DNA from: Limnephilus marmoratus
Taxonomy: Eukaryota; Arthropoda; Insecta; Trichoptera; Limnephilidae
Assembly: GCA_917880885.1 (NCBI GenBank)
Contig: OU862910.1
Location: 55,047,285-55,111,284, forward strand
Direction of reading: 5' to 3'
Length of the DNA stretch: 64,000 bases
The notes under the pieces were generated by a model. It did not search any database. It worked only from the letters and a program-made list of their open reading frames with translations, and was not told the origin of the DNA. Made by a program: the position numbers and the translations under genes. Below, piece by piece: positions 36,289 to 47,639 of this stretch (the stretch's first letter is position 1; each line of letters begins with the position of its first letter).

Positions 36289-36898
36289 CTTTATATTGCT
36301 GGAACTAAACTAAAGAAGGTACAAAGTATTGTATACTTGGGCTGCAATTTATATGATAGATGGGACCCTTCGGTTGAAATCAAATGCCGCATTGAGCAAG
36401 CTCGTGTAACCTTTATCCCATGAAAAAGATGTTCTGCAGTCATGATCTCAACCTTGGATTACGAACGCGAATGGTCAGATGTTACGTGTTTTCGATATTA
36501 TTTTATAGAATGGAAGCACGGATGCTTACTGAAGAAATAATTAGGCAGTCGAGATGTGGATCTACAGAAGAATACTTAAAATAAGCTGGGGATGGACAGG
36601 GTTACGAATGAAGATGTTATGGTTCGAAAGAATAAAGAAAAGGAAGTTATTAAAACAACCAAAATCCGAAAACTTCAATATCTTGGACATGTGATGAGAC
36701 ATCCAGAGAAGTATGAGATCTGCTATGATTGATGGAAGACGGGCCCTGGAAGAAGGGAAACATCATGGCTGAAAAACCTGAGAGAGTGGTTTGGCCAGTC
36801 TACTGTAGAGCTGTTCCAGTAAACAAAGTCCGCATAGCCAACATGATAGCCAACGTCCGTTGAACGGACAGGGCACAAGAAAAAGAAGAAGAAGAAGT
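36289..36898 (+). pseudogene. Non-LTR retrotransposon ORF2 C-terminal remnant
   Basis: The plus strand translates as GTKLKKVQSIVYLGC, then DRWDPSVEIKCRIEQARV, and in shifted frames MWIYRRILKISW, KLQYLGHVMRHPE and VRIANMIANV. These match the region downstream of the reverse transcriptase in a well-known class of insect endonuclease-RT LINE proteins (YLG...VEI..RI..AR, MW.YRRIL.ISW, LQYLGHV.R). Stops and frameshifts are present, for example after position 36420 and in the last 40 codons. The 3' end is an Arg-rich AGA run typical of the family. It is 5' truncated and dead. Confidence 0.85.
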
Positions 36899-37239
36899 AA
36901 ACCACTGTAATGAAGTAATTATTTTTGCAACCTATTGTTAATTACTAACTCATCTGAAAAACACATGTAAATATTTTATGCCCAAAGTAAAATCCCCATG
37001 GGCGTATAAAAGATTAAATAAATAAAACTAAATTATTAAGTCACTATCCGTAATATGATGTAATTTGAGTGGAATTAAAACTCACAACAGATAGGTAATC
37101 GCTTACTGCCATTGCACATTGATTATAAAATTTTAAACAATAACACTTTTAGCGTTCACTTTCCATTCAGATTTTGAGACATAATTATATAATACGATGA
37201 GCGCATATTCATGAAAAAATAAATCAAATTGCAGCAATC
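36899..37239. other. No feature seen
   Basis: AT-rich sequence downstream of the LINE remnant; a TAAA-like A-rich tail lies near 37015. Confidence 0.35.
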
Positions 37240-37330
37240 GGCCTTATTGTGCGTATTGGTAATTGCCCTCAATTATAGGCAGCGATAATTAATGCAAATT
37301 AGATGGCTAATTTATGGCTTTTTCCTGCAA
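37240..37330. promoter_or_regulatory. Candidate homeodomain/POU-rich regulatory block
   Basis: Within 50 bp there is TAATTA (37286-37291), the octamer ATGCAAAT (37292-37299), GGCTAATT and TTTATGG. The block is not part of any repeat seen here. It would fit an enhancer in a long developmental-gene intron, but short AT-rich motifs arise easily by chance in this DNA. Confidence 0.25.
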
Positions 37331-38018
37331 TCTTCAATAAGCACAACAATCGGACAGCGTTGAGGATAATTCTAAACCAAACAACTTGTGAACATGCCAT
37401 CCGCAGATTAGCCGCAAGACCAACCGCAAGGTGCGTTAATGTCATAGAACAGAAACAAGCGATTCACCAAACCACACGAACCATTAAAAGTAGTATGCGT
37501 CACGGGAATTTGTAATAGGTTTTGGTTATTGGTTCGAGTATAGCGAGTATTTTATATTTTTTCACAGTGTTTATGTATATTTGTTTATGAGAATGAGACA
37601 GAATTGTTTTTGCGTATAACTGCAAAACGTCTAACAAATTCATAATATTAAAGATTAAAATCGAGTCTGAAATTGCAGGGACATAAGAATTAATTTTATA
37701 ATAGTTTTCTGAGCCTTTTTGATTGGGTCTAGTGCAGATGCAGTGCCACTTCCCCATGCTATGATCCCATACTCAATAATAGAATCTTGAAAAATTATTA
37801 TAAAAAAAGTAGAAGATGGCACGGCAAATGAAAGTATTTTTTATTTGGGGTGTTGGTAGACCCAAAGGAAGGGTCACAGTGCTCATATGCGATTTGCAAG
37901 TGCGAACGATGTTGGCAACACGAGCGCGATTTCATACTAATCATGGTTAATGGCCAATCTCCCTTGTTTCTATTATATGAACTCGACGCAATGGAAAGGA
38001 ACTATAATAATATAATTT
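37331..38018. other. No feature seen
   Basis: A 70-codon open frame on plus to 37515 has no recognisable motif. Confidence 0.35.
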
Positions 38019-38060
38019 GACCGCTCAGTGGTTGAGTGTGCATAGCGCTTGGGTCCCACC
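38019..38060 (+). pseudogene. tRNA-like A-box half
   Basis: GACCGCTCAGTGGTTGAGTG resembles a tRNA D-arm region and matches the fragments at 2548 and 3703. There is no B box. Confidence 0.4.
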
Positions 38061-38538
38061 CGTTCGTTTTCTCGACTGGCTAAGTCCTCCATCACAACAC
38101 AAGCAAGATTTTCAGCTTTCTTTGGTGGTAATAGGAGATTTTCAAACATTGTTGGGTTATTCGTAGCCCGGGAATGTTTGTCTTTATTTAAAAAAAAAAT
38201 AATAATACCACTAGCAATAATTCTTTAGGTGACATAAACATATGTTTCTATTATCATGTGAGGACATATTATACTTGTGTGTAGTGTGCCTTATATCATC
38301 AAAGCATTTTTTATTTATTTTGTAAATGATTTTATGAGAAAGAAACATAAATTTATTTAAAACTTATTATTTACTATTCAGAATTTAAACCAATTCCTAA
38401 TAAAGATTAAGCTTCGCCACTGCAAGTGTGTAAAATAATTCTATTATGTTTGTGTTTAATGATTGTAAAAGATTGTAATCTTGCTAGTGTGAACATATTT
38501 TTCATTGAAAGGAGAAACAGAGAAAAGTGTTAACTTAC

Positions 38539-38619
38539 CTCAAAGATGCCGTAAAATGTTGGTTGGGAAGCGATCTTCATTAGCGTTATCGTGATACCAA
38601 AGTAATAGTTGTTTCTTAC
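38539..38619 (-). other. Candidate recursive-splice exon (81 nt)
   Basis: On the minus strand the sequence TTTTTCTGTTTTTTGCAG ends at 38620 and is followed at once by GTAAGAAAC. The first five bases of the exon are thus themselves a donor. The exon ends ATCTTTGAG|GTAAGTTA at 38539/38538. One frame is open throughout (starting VRNNYYF). The usual reading frame of the sister exon at 63205 meets a stop at the very end. A strong pyrimidine tract, CAG|GTAAG and a downstream donor match ratchet points with cryptic RS-exons. It could instead be an ordinary small coding exon. Confidence 0.6.
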
Positions 38620-38639
38620 CTGCAAAAAACAGAAAAATC

Positions 38640-38829
38640 ATATTAGTGAAAGTATATCAAAACACACATACATTAATGAGATTACACGGGTAAAAAACGA
38701 AATCATCTCAGAGTGCAAATTGCAACAAAATTGCCAATTGTTTGCACAGATAAGCTCATGGGAAAATTATTTTGATTAATGTTAATTGAAATTTACGACG
38801 CTACTTCCAGAAGTCAAAATGTTATTTAT
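38640..38829. other. No feature seen
   Basis: Short spacer between the candidate exon and MiteC. Confidence 0.3.
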
Positions 38830-38833
38830 TTAA

Positions 38834-39965
38834 CCCCTCAGGCCTCGACCATATCCTAAAACTAAAAACTGTTTTTGAAAGGTGATGAAATGCGATTTCA
38901 ATGTTTATTATTAGAAATCATCATGACATTTTTTAATTATAAGAATTTTGGATACCAACTTTAAAAAGTTTTAAAAATGGCACAACATTTTTTCTCAGTT
39001 GTGTAATTTAGTTTTAGTTTAAATTACATAACTGGCAATGAAAATAAATAAAAAAGACTTCCATATTTTATCCAACAAGTATATTATAAAGGTTACCATC
39101 ACCCCACTGTTTAGTGCAAAAATGATAAAAAAATCCCAAAGTTACATTTTTTTTTAAATTGCGAAACTTTGGTTTCATAAAGGTTTTTTTTTATTTATTT
39201 GACTACTTTTGTGGCTAATTTTTCGATTTAAATGTAAAACGTGGTATTTTCTCTTTCAATGCCGTTTAGATCATATTTTTCACTATTATAAGTAAGGGAG
39301 ACACAATCTCTGCATACATATTTTAAATTAAAGTTCTCCGCCGCGTCTGTCTGTCTGTTCGCGATAAACTCAAAACTACTGAACGGATTTTCATGCGGTT
39401 TCCACCAATAGATAGAGTGATTCATGAGGAAGGTAAATGTATATAATTTGTCGAGGTTTTGTGTAAATTGGTTAAAATATATAATTAAAGGAGAATGTCT
39501 GTATATGGTGGACGAGTGGGCTGGCAAAACGGGCGGTGTGGATTTGATTTGTGGGCAAATTAAAAGATGGCGGTGTGAGTTAATAACACCTTGGTTGTAA
39601 AGGTTGGGTAACCATCCAGTAGACGGCGTTGTGTTTCGTTAATAGCCACAGTAACGCGTGGCTGGATCGCGTATTTCCAAAACCTATACTGACAATTTGC
39701 ATTTTAAATACACCTCTATATTGGTTAATTTTTCTCACTTTTTAAGAAAAAAAAAAGTTCCAATATCTAGATAACATAATATTTCTAATGTGTATATTAG
39801 ATATTAATAATTTCATTTATAAATATTTAAATTTTGATATTGAAAATAAAAATTGTCACTACCGTCTTACTGGTATAGGTTTTGGAAATAAGCGGCCGGG
39901 TCAGCTAGTGATTTATAAGAGCTCTATACGCGTTGTTCCGGAAAGCGAAAAAATTGCCTGACGGG
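38834..39965 (-). mobile_element. MiteC copy, split by a Helitron
   Basis: TTAA flanks both ends (38830-38833, 39966-39969). The inverted ends are CCCCTCAGGC and, on minus, CCCGTCAGGC. Without the 602-bp Helitron the element is 530 bp. It aligns with the copies at 7.6, 17.4 and 59.2 kb. This copy best defines the TTAA duplication and CCC-type ends that point to piggyBac. Confidence 0.85.
39307..39908 (+). mobile_element. Non-autonomous Helitron (602 bp)
   Basis: It begins TCTCTGCATACATATTTTAA after A39306 and ends GGCCGGGTCAGCTAG before T39909, fitting TC...CTRR and A^T insertion without target duplication. Near its 5' end it carries GTCTGTCTGTCTGTTCGCG and CTACTGAACGGATTTTCATG, a stretch common in insect dispersed repeats. 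Removing it restores MiteC sequence as seen uninterrupted at 17.85 kb. No Rep/helicase coding is present. Confidence 0.85.
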
Positions 39966-39969
39966 TTAA

Positions 39970-40721
39970 TAAAATGCTGGAAAAGACATTAAAATTGCAT
40001 TGTCATTAATAAACCTTCGTTTAATTGGTACATGGATTGATTAACCAATTCTTTCAGCCTTCTTTGTTCATGCAAAAATTCTCATGCATATGGAGCATCT
40101 AAGAGCAGTCACTTTATTACCAGTCTTATATCACTGTTTTGTAAGATTCTTGCATATATAAATAAGCGGAGGTTTATTATCCTTGAATGCAAATGATGCA
40201 CTTTGGGACCTACAGCAGTCAGTGGTATTGAACGGATTGCGTCTTGCAATGCAATAATGCATTTCTTACGTAACTCTGAATTCCAGATTAATTATTTGCT
40301 GGACTAGAAAACCATTGAACGTGATGTTACAAATTTATTGGCGTAAATAATAGTTGGCTCATTAAATTCACACTTAAATAAACTTATTAATTATTGCAAA
40401 AATATTGTAGTTATACCTACAAGAAAGTTTAATAAACTTGTTAAAAGGTGCGTGTTCACTTGTGATCTGCGGTAAACGTGATTACGATGATAAACCATCA
40501 ATCACCTTAACATAATTAGATGCGATTAAAAAAAATTCTACCACTAAGTTACAAATTTTTCCATTGAAATCGATTGTAGGTACTTGATTTTTGTATTCAA
40601 GATCATCCGTGGCTCTCAGAGAGACAATTTTCTAAAATATTTTATTAAAATTTGTATAAAAATGTATTCTAAAAGACAATATAGATATTTTTCTAAAATT
40701 TTTGCATTTCTATCAAATTTC
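39970..40721. other. No feature seen
   Basis: No supported gene; an isolated ATGCAAAT lies at about 40187. Confidence 0.35.
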
Positions 40722-41425
40722 AATTTGAGAGGCGGGTATGGGTACCACTGCCCTGGGAACCATTTTTTGGATAACCGTCACCTCTGCCATAGGTCATCCC
40801 AAGAGGTTCGCTACGTTTGGTGACTTAGCAGGAGAGCAAACCTCACGCCATGATGGCTGGGATCATGGGGGGAGGTTTGTACGGGTCTTGGCGTCGAATG
40901 CGTCAGCCCAACTGATGCAGGCCGGATCGGAAAATAATGGTTGAGGGAGTCCCTTTGACTTCACCAGCCGGACTATCTCGGAACAACGCCTTGCACCGCA
41001 GAAGGAGGGATGGATTCATACGTCCGTCACTTCTGAACACGCTGACCCCCATATTCCTACCCATTCCCATCTACCATAAAAGTTTTAAAATGTTCAATGA
41101 ACTCCCTGTAAATGTTACCTAAACAAGCTAAAAGTCTTGCAGTTTTTCGTGGATTATGTCTCAATGTTGTGAAGTCCAAATATTAGTAAGTAGATACGAA
41201 TAATAAATAATCTAATAGTAGTTTTAGAGTATTAGACATTAGATGTAAAATTTTATAACACAATAAAAAAACCCTCACATCCTTTTCTTTCCAAGAACTT
41301 CCTCTCCTTCCCCTCCTTTAAAAGACTCCCCACGCAGCATCCCCAAAGATGACATAGGTCCTGAGGGGAATTATTTTCTTCAGGGCCTCCTAATGTGTGT
41401 GGAGCTAAAGTAAAAAAAAACAGTT
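40722..41425 (+). repeat. RepB copy with about 195-bp insertion
   Basis: The first part (AATTTGAGAGGCGGGTATGG to CCCATATTCCTACCCATTCC, about 40722-41065) and second part (CCCTCACATCCTTTTCTTTC to GTGTGGAGCTAAAGTAAAAA, about 41263-41425) are contiguous in other RepB copies. The 41066-41262 insert is AT-rich with no match in the window. Confidence 0.75.
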
Positions 41426-42205
41426 TAGCAATGATTCCATTCAACTATTTGCACTTATACAGTATTCCGTGTGTCCATATGGTCACACGTGTGAACACAA
41501 GCATATCCAATATATCCACCATAGATACATTATTATTATGTACGCGGAGTGACGTTCGAGAGATCGTGACAGAAATCACATAAATATTCTCCACAGAGAA
41601 ACACATTGGCATTCCGTCAAAGCCACAAAAAACAGTATTGCCAAATAAATGCAAACAACTACCACATCTTGGAATTGTGCCTGCATTATTTTACACAAAA
41701 TAAACCACTTCAATAATTTTATAACAGAGGTTTTTTGTAACGCCAATGTTAGACAGTCTGATAATTAATTAATCGTGCTATTGAGTTGTTTCTTTTTTTA
41801 ATGTTTAAAGATCGTGAACATTACTGAAGATTTATTTATTGATGATTTATAATTTACTATAAAATACCTAATTGCATTGCAAATACGCAACATCCTTTTC
41901 ATGGATTTATGTCATATTTATATAAAGACCTTCTCTACCTTACCCATATCTTTCCGCTCTGCACTAACTTCAGCCTCACAACATAACCCAACCGGCAAAG
42001 CTTTAATAACATTCGAAAGATACATTTCTGATTGTCTTTAGAGAGACATTTTTTTTAATAAATTTACTACTACAATAATAACCCATGATATTTCACGGGT
42101 CTGCGCATGTATTATAATACACAAAACCAATCCAGACAAGTTGAAGTAGAAGTCATAGAATCTCTAAATAACGAATACATCCGATATGTACATAATTATA
42201 AACAA
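41426..42205. other. Mostly unassigned; SineA scrap at 41930-42000
   Basis: A fragment (TTCAGCCTCACAACATAACC) of the SineA 3' half, plus orientation, lies at 41930-42000. Otherwise nothing is recognised. Confidence 0.4.
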
Positions 42206-42206
42206 T

Positions 42207-42714
42207 TGTAGCGCGCCGTTTTTACGCTTGCCACTACACCATCTCTTTCCCCCGTACAGCGCCATCCTGCTCACCCACCCCTAAGCAAACCAGGATGCGC
42301 CGACGCCTTCTGCGCATCTCCCACCCTCGAGCCGCTACATAAACCACACCCCGCAACAAGGAATGGGCTATATAACAGGCTGCGCGCCCTAAATTAGTCA
42401 GTTCGTCTGCAGCTCGCTCTTGGCTAGTACGCTCTCTTAGTTGCGCTTCGTCCTCTGGCACGACCCTCTAAGGAGTATTCTACTACCATAAGTAAAGCAC
42501 CAACCAGACCCCCGACTGCTGCCTTAGTTGCGCTTCGTCCTATGGTACGACCCTCTAAGCAGAACCACAGTCAGCTTTTGTTGTTCCCAAAGCCTAACGG
42601 CAAGGTTCCCTCCGATCCCTTGCTCAGTTAATTAGTGAATTGATACATTGTGACTATTTTTACCATATTATGTGATCTGTGAACTTACTTTCTTAAAAAA
42701 ATAACCTTTTACCA
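42207..42714 (+). mobile_element. Solo LTR (508 bp)
   Basis: It begins TGTAGCGCGCC and ends TTTTACCA, so TG...CA, and is flanked by the 5-bp direct repeat ACAAT at 42202-42206 and 42715-42719. It is markedly GC-richer than its surroundings and contains a TATA box and initiator at the expected spacing. A 38-bp direct repeat inside (TTAGTTGCGCTTCGTCC at 42438 and 42524) could be regulatory. No internal retrotransposon region adjoins it, as expected after LTR-LTR recombination. The superfamily is not assigned. Confidence 0.8.
42369..42403 (+). promoter_or_regulatory. LTR core promoter
   Basis: TATATAA at 42369-42375 lies 31 bp upstream of the A in the arthropod-type initiator TCAGTT (42398-42403). 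The spacing and motif fit a Pol II start inside the LTR. Confidence 0.65.
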
Positions 42715-42719
42715 ACAAT

Positions 42720-43165
42720 TGTGTTATACAATAGAAATTCTATCATTTATGGTACAAAGTAGGATGCGACAATTAAAAAGTTTATGTTAACATACTCGTA
42801 CAGGTATTTTTACACAAGTATAACTTTAAACTCTAAAAAATAAGTATCTACCAAGATAATTTCTAATGTATTTAGGTATAGGTCCATATAATGTTACTAA
42901 TTTTTATCTCCTTACGCGTTTCTTTTAAAATCTTAATAGGTTTTTTTGGAAGAGTTTTATTTTCCATACACGAAACCGGTAGCAGAAAAATTAAAATTTG
43001 GAGTAACGAATGTACACGGAAAATTAAACTCTTCAAAACAAAATGTCTAGAAATTGTTCCATAGTAAATACCCAAGAAATACAACTTAATAAGGGATGGA
43101 GACGATTAGATGGAAACTACATGAATTCCCACTAACGTGGATTTTCAATGTCATCAACAGACGAT
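42720..43165. other. No feature seen
   Basis: AT-rich spacer. Confidence 0.35.
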
Positions 43166-43982
43166 ACAATAAGCCACTTGCATGGATTTCATAACGACTT
43201 TGAAAAAATCGTGGGGATAGATTTTTTTACTAAAATTTAGAAATGTTTTACAATTTTATTTTTTATTTTTAAATAAATAAATCCATTATTTGGGCTCGTG
43301 ACGTCACCACATGAAAATGTCCCATCTCCGAAAATGTTCCTATTAATTTTATAAAATCCCACACTGATTTTTTTTTTTATATGGATCACTTTGATTTCAG
43401 GCGAATTTTTGAATTTGACATTTAACGTTCACTAGATTTATTGTTTGTTCTCTGCGAACGTATCATTTGGTTTGACTTTTTGACAGATGTTGTGAAGAGA
43501 ACCCCGTATATTTTACGTTGTCCGTACGTGTTTTAGAGGTATAATGATAATGGTGCGGAATTTAACAAAATCAATTTTTTATAATATTCTTATTATTATT
43601 ATAATTTACAAGTACAAGTATATTACATTTGATTTAGTAATGTAGACGTTGAACATTATAATGATTTATGATCAATGAGATGGATCAAGGAAAAAATATT
43701 TATAAGATTTAATATTTTTGGTATGCTTCGTTTTTTTCCTGTGACATTCGTGTGGAAAACGTTTTTTTTAAATGATTTTCGGCTATGTAATTATCGTTTT
43801 TTCGCACCTATAAAATTATGTCCCGTCTTTCCGGTTTATAAAAAATGGTCTGATTTTTCGGATTGAAATTTTCAAAAAATCGCCAGCGTTTCAAAAATAC
43901 GACTATGAAAATACGGAATGTCTTAGAATATTTGCCTAAACCGGAAAAAAAATTCAAAAATGCTATGCAAGTGGCCTATTGT
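43166..43982. mobile_element. DNA element with CACTTGCAT inverted ends
   Basis: The left end ACAATAAGCCACTTGCATGG is matched in inverted form by ATGCAAGTGGCCTATTGT at the right end, 17 of 18 positions. The 817-bp interior has several open stretches but none longer than about 60 codons. A target duplication is not clear. The superfamily is undetermined. Confidence 0.6.
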
Positions 43983-44781
43983 GTGTCAACATTCATGAGA
44001 TTTTTTATTGATAGCTTGTTATGAAATATACACGAAAAGAGTAGGTTGCTGTGCCATTGTCCTTACACCAACAACACAAACTCGTTGAAGACCAGACATA
44101 TCAATGGACCGACTTTAATTTTTGATGATTTAATCTATACAGTGGTTACTGGTAACTACGTAGTGCGAGTTCAAGGGACCAAACAGCACAACAATTTTGT
44201 TACTTATGCAGGCGAGAGATGGTTGCAACATGTTTTGGCAGGCGGACCTAGCGGATTTTTATTCGCTGAAGGTTCTGTAACGGTTTCAAGGATTGATTGT
44301 TTTGCAAGTTGATAAATAAACAAAGTACGTGATCCGAAATCGCAATCCTTACGACATTTATTATAGTAATATTTATCTTTCTAAGGTCCCACGTCACAGA
44401 GGAATGTATACGTTGTTGCACAGAAGCAATAATCCAAGGATACGCGTGAAGTGCATTTTTACATGCCTGAGATAAACGCTCGCTTTGCGACATCAACAAT
44501 TCATTAATGTATTAATTTCTCAATGCTTTTTCTTCAATTAATGGCCCATTCAGGGCAGATAATTATCTTATCAATCGATAAAGAAAATACGTAATATCAA
44601 CAACTTATCTTAATGAAAATATTATCAGATGAAGGAAAAAAATTAGAGTGAGTAATTCACACGCGATAGAAGTGAAATTAGAACGTCGCTATATATCGCT
44701 TTCTTTTGCCTGTTTATTTTAAAGTGGTTTGAAGATTGGATGTTGATTTACAAAAAATAAAAATGTTTATTTTTTTTAATT
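43983..44781. other. No feature seen
   Basis: An 88-codon open frame (44046-44312) has no recognised motif. Confidence 0.35.
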
Positions 44782-45020
44782 TCGAAGGATTTGAACCTCG
44801 GTCCGCAGGATTTTTCTGACCGCTGAGATTTGCAACGCGCTATACCGCTGCGCTATGGAACGCGCTCGGCGAAGCACGAATTTCCGCATTATTTTCCGAT
44901 GACTCGTAAAATACAAAGCGGCCAATGAGCGCAAACCTTCGCAGGTGCCATAGTGCGTCATTTCCGTTTCATCTGAATTTAAAAATCACTCTAATGGAGC
45001 TAAAGAAGTTTCACTTCAAA
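44782..45020 (-). repeat. RepG body ending in a tRNA-like sequence
   Basis: On the minus strand GAAGTGAAACTTCTTTAGC opens the RepG body, which includes GCGCTCATTGGCCGCTTTG. It runs into a tRNA-like module: an A box in CATAGCGCAGCGGTATAGCG and a B box in GAGGTTCAAATCC (about 44782-44857), followed by an A-rich tail. The D-stem-like and T-arm-like parts are intact, but the middle is too long for a normal anticodon arm. Confidence 0.55.
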
Positions 45021-45129
45021 AAACAATAAAAAGGTACTTACTTGCTTAGCTAGTAATTTAAAAATGGGAGTCTGAGATTGATAAAAATTACGGAATGTAA
45101 ATAGGTGGAAATAGTTAGGTAAGACTTGA

Positions 45130-45345
45130 GGCTCTGTGTTTGAGTTTCATTTGTAGTAAAAGTAGAGATAAGGGGAAGGATATAAGAAAGAGGAACGTGA
45201 CAAAGTACCTGGCTATTCAGATCTGGTCCCAAAATACGGGTTAAGCCATTTCAAGCTAAGCTTCAATTTTGAATGGTGGTCTTATGACAGGAGATATCTA
45301 GATAGGAAGAGTATCTTCCACTCTGGAAAGTACCGCAAATATACC
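45130..45345 (-). repeat. SineA copy, diverged
   Basis: The plus strand carries GTACCTGGCTATTCAGATCT, AAGCCATTTCAAGC and GTATCTTCCACTCTGGAAAG. The 3' third is poorly conserved and the head is missing. Confidence 0.65.
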
Positions 45346-45487
45346 CTCAACTAAATCACATAAAACTTACTTTGGGCACGCGATCTTTTAATATCGAATC
45401 GCTATTCGAAATCCTTACCCCTCGAACACGGAGACCGATATAACAATGCGAACTTTTATCAAAAACTAAGTCATATTATTATTATTA

Positions 45488-45752
45488 TTTTTTTTTTTTT
45501 TACAGTGAATACCGCACAAGAATCTCAACTGCTCCCGTCTGGAGCCAGTGAGACTATGGCATCCCCAATTGGGGTATGTTGTGAGGCTGAAGGTAGCGGG
45601 GAGGGAAGGAGGTGGGGAAGAGGAAGGTTGGGAAGTACCTGGCTATTCAGATCTGGTCACTAAACACGGCTAAAGCCATTTTCAAGCAACGTTTCAATTC
45701 TGAATGGTGGTCTTACACCAGGGCGATACTGATAGTATCTTCCACTCTGGAA
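45488..45752 (-). repeat. SineA body with A-tail
   Basis: The minus-strand body is close to the 55031 copy and ends in an A-run (T-run at 45488-45500 on plus). The tRNA head is missing, so it is 5' truncated like many retroposon copies. Confidence 0.8.
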
Positions 45753-45755
45753 ATT

Positions 45756-46600
45756 AATTATTACGAATTATTACGATGTTTGTTCATAATCTTCTTGACG
45801 AGTAGTTACCTACCTAACATAAAAGCATGAATATCAATTTCACCATGTGCGAATATTCATACAATAGTGTCTAGTGTTTACCTGTACGTTGTATGCTATA
45901 TTAGTCAAGTAAGCGTATCCGTGTCAACAGCTAATAAGAGTCTGTCTGAGAGGTGTTAAAATGTCTCTACGGGCTACTTAGTAGTAAAATATACGCATAA
46001 TGTACTTTACGAGAAATGAGATAAGCGACAGATATATAATAAATTTTACCTTGAACTCTCATAACCCGCAGGATCAAGTTAAAGGCAATTCTGCAAAGGC
46101 GCCAGTTGCAATCGTAATTGTAATTATAATAAAATATTTTTCAAGCACTAGATAATTGATTGATTTTATCGGTATTTTATTCAATTTTGTGAGAAAATTA
46201 ATTAATTATTTTAAACACAGCATTCAAGATTGCAATCTTCACAATGCTGCATTATACTTTCTGAATCTCATTCGAGTATTTTACCTTTAAATAATGGCTA
46301 ATAAATCTTGTTGCCCGCAGAACGAGATAAAGTTATATAGAGAGAGGCTTTTTCGGAGCGTGAATTTATTTGAACATATTCGAAAATTAACGTAGTGTTT
46401 TTACGTGTTAAAACTAGTAACCTGACAATCTCTGTTTTGCAAAGCTGTAAGTTCCTTGGCTCTTGGCCATTGCAACGAATTGGCATACATACACTTTTCT
46501 CACATAAATTAAAATAAATAAAATACTAGTACATTCCAGAGTGAAGAAAATTAAATTAGTTTCAGAATAATTGAGATGTCGATGCCAAAAACAATATATA
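45756..46600. other. No feature seen
   Basis: AT-rich; nothing recognised. Confidence 0.35.
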
Positions 46601-46604
46601 TTTT

Positions 46605-46760
46605 TTTCATTAATTCCACACAGGACGGTCTGTGGAAAACAATTACCTTAAGGCTTATGTTGTCTACGGGGGTGCTTTGTGTCACCAAAACGTAGCGAAC
46701 CACTTGGGGTTATCTATGACAGAGACGTTAGTTATTTAATGAATGATTCCCGGAGCAATT
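46605..46760 (-). repeat. RepB deletion derivative
   Basis: The plus strand joins the RepB 3' end (CACACAGGACGGTCTGTGG, GGGGGTGCTTTG) directly to the 5' region (TCACCAAAACGTAGCGAACC, ATTCCCGGAG). About 270 bp of the middle is missing. The same join is found at 48305. Confidence 0.7.
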
Positions 46761-47639
46761 CACACAACCACTTCCTCAAATATCGTAAATATCACTCAAT
46801 AGTCTTTTTGGAGCCAGTGCCATTAGGATTAAAGCAAGCAACACCGTTTGGGGTATATTATTGTAAGTTGGGAGGCTTAAGGGAGCGGAGAGAGGAAGTT
46901 TGAGGTTAGATAGCTGGAAATGGATTTAGTTTATGTTAAGTTACCAGACGGTATTAAATTCGGTATATAAAGTATTTCGCCTACCTCACCCCTAACCAGT
47001 TTTTTTGCCACTGCGTCAATTGTATTGGACAACGTATTTAGGGATACGATGACTCCAGATAGTTGTAAAATAATAAAAAAATGTACTGTGCGATACATCA
47101 GCAACGCTGTCCGAAACGTTGGCTAAAGAAGGAGGTAGCGCAACACGGCATAAAAAACCACGATAAAATGTGTACCTACTCACAAAAAAATAATAAATTC
47201 TAGTGTTTATTTTAATGCATTTTCCTATTAATTACAACAATTAACATATATTCGTGAGATCCTCTTCATCGTAATTCATTAAATAAAAACAATATTATTT
47301 ATTATAAAATCCTTGTCTACATTAACATATTTTATCTCAGTACATTAATGTTCATCTTATAGATAACATGAAAGTATTACTCGGATCAATTTAATGAATA
47401 TGATAATTTATTACTAGAGTAATGGCGATATCAATACAGTTGGAAGATATTTTAATTTCACTTTCGTGATCCATGTTCGCAGAAAAGATTTGTTCACAAC
47501 AGCACAAAAAACGCTGTCATTATAACTTTTAAAACACGACATTTTTTCATTGCTTGGGATTACTAACTATGGGTCTTTTATATTAATTTAATACGTAAGT
47601 TGGTTTTTTAATGTGAATATCGTATGATAATATTAATGC
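46761..47639. other. Mostly unassigned
   Basis: 46796-46910 has weak similarity to antisense SineA (GGAGCCAGTG, GGGGTATATT). Otherwise nothing is recognised. Confidence 0.3.

Noticed and set aside
42234..42461. 75-codon minus-strand frame
   Set aside because: It lies antisense within the GC-rich solo LTR and has no protein motif.
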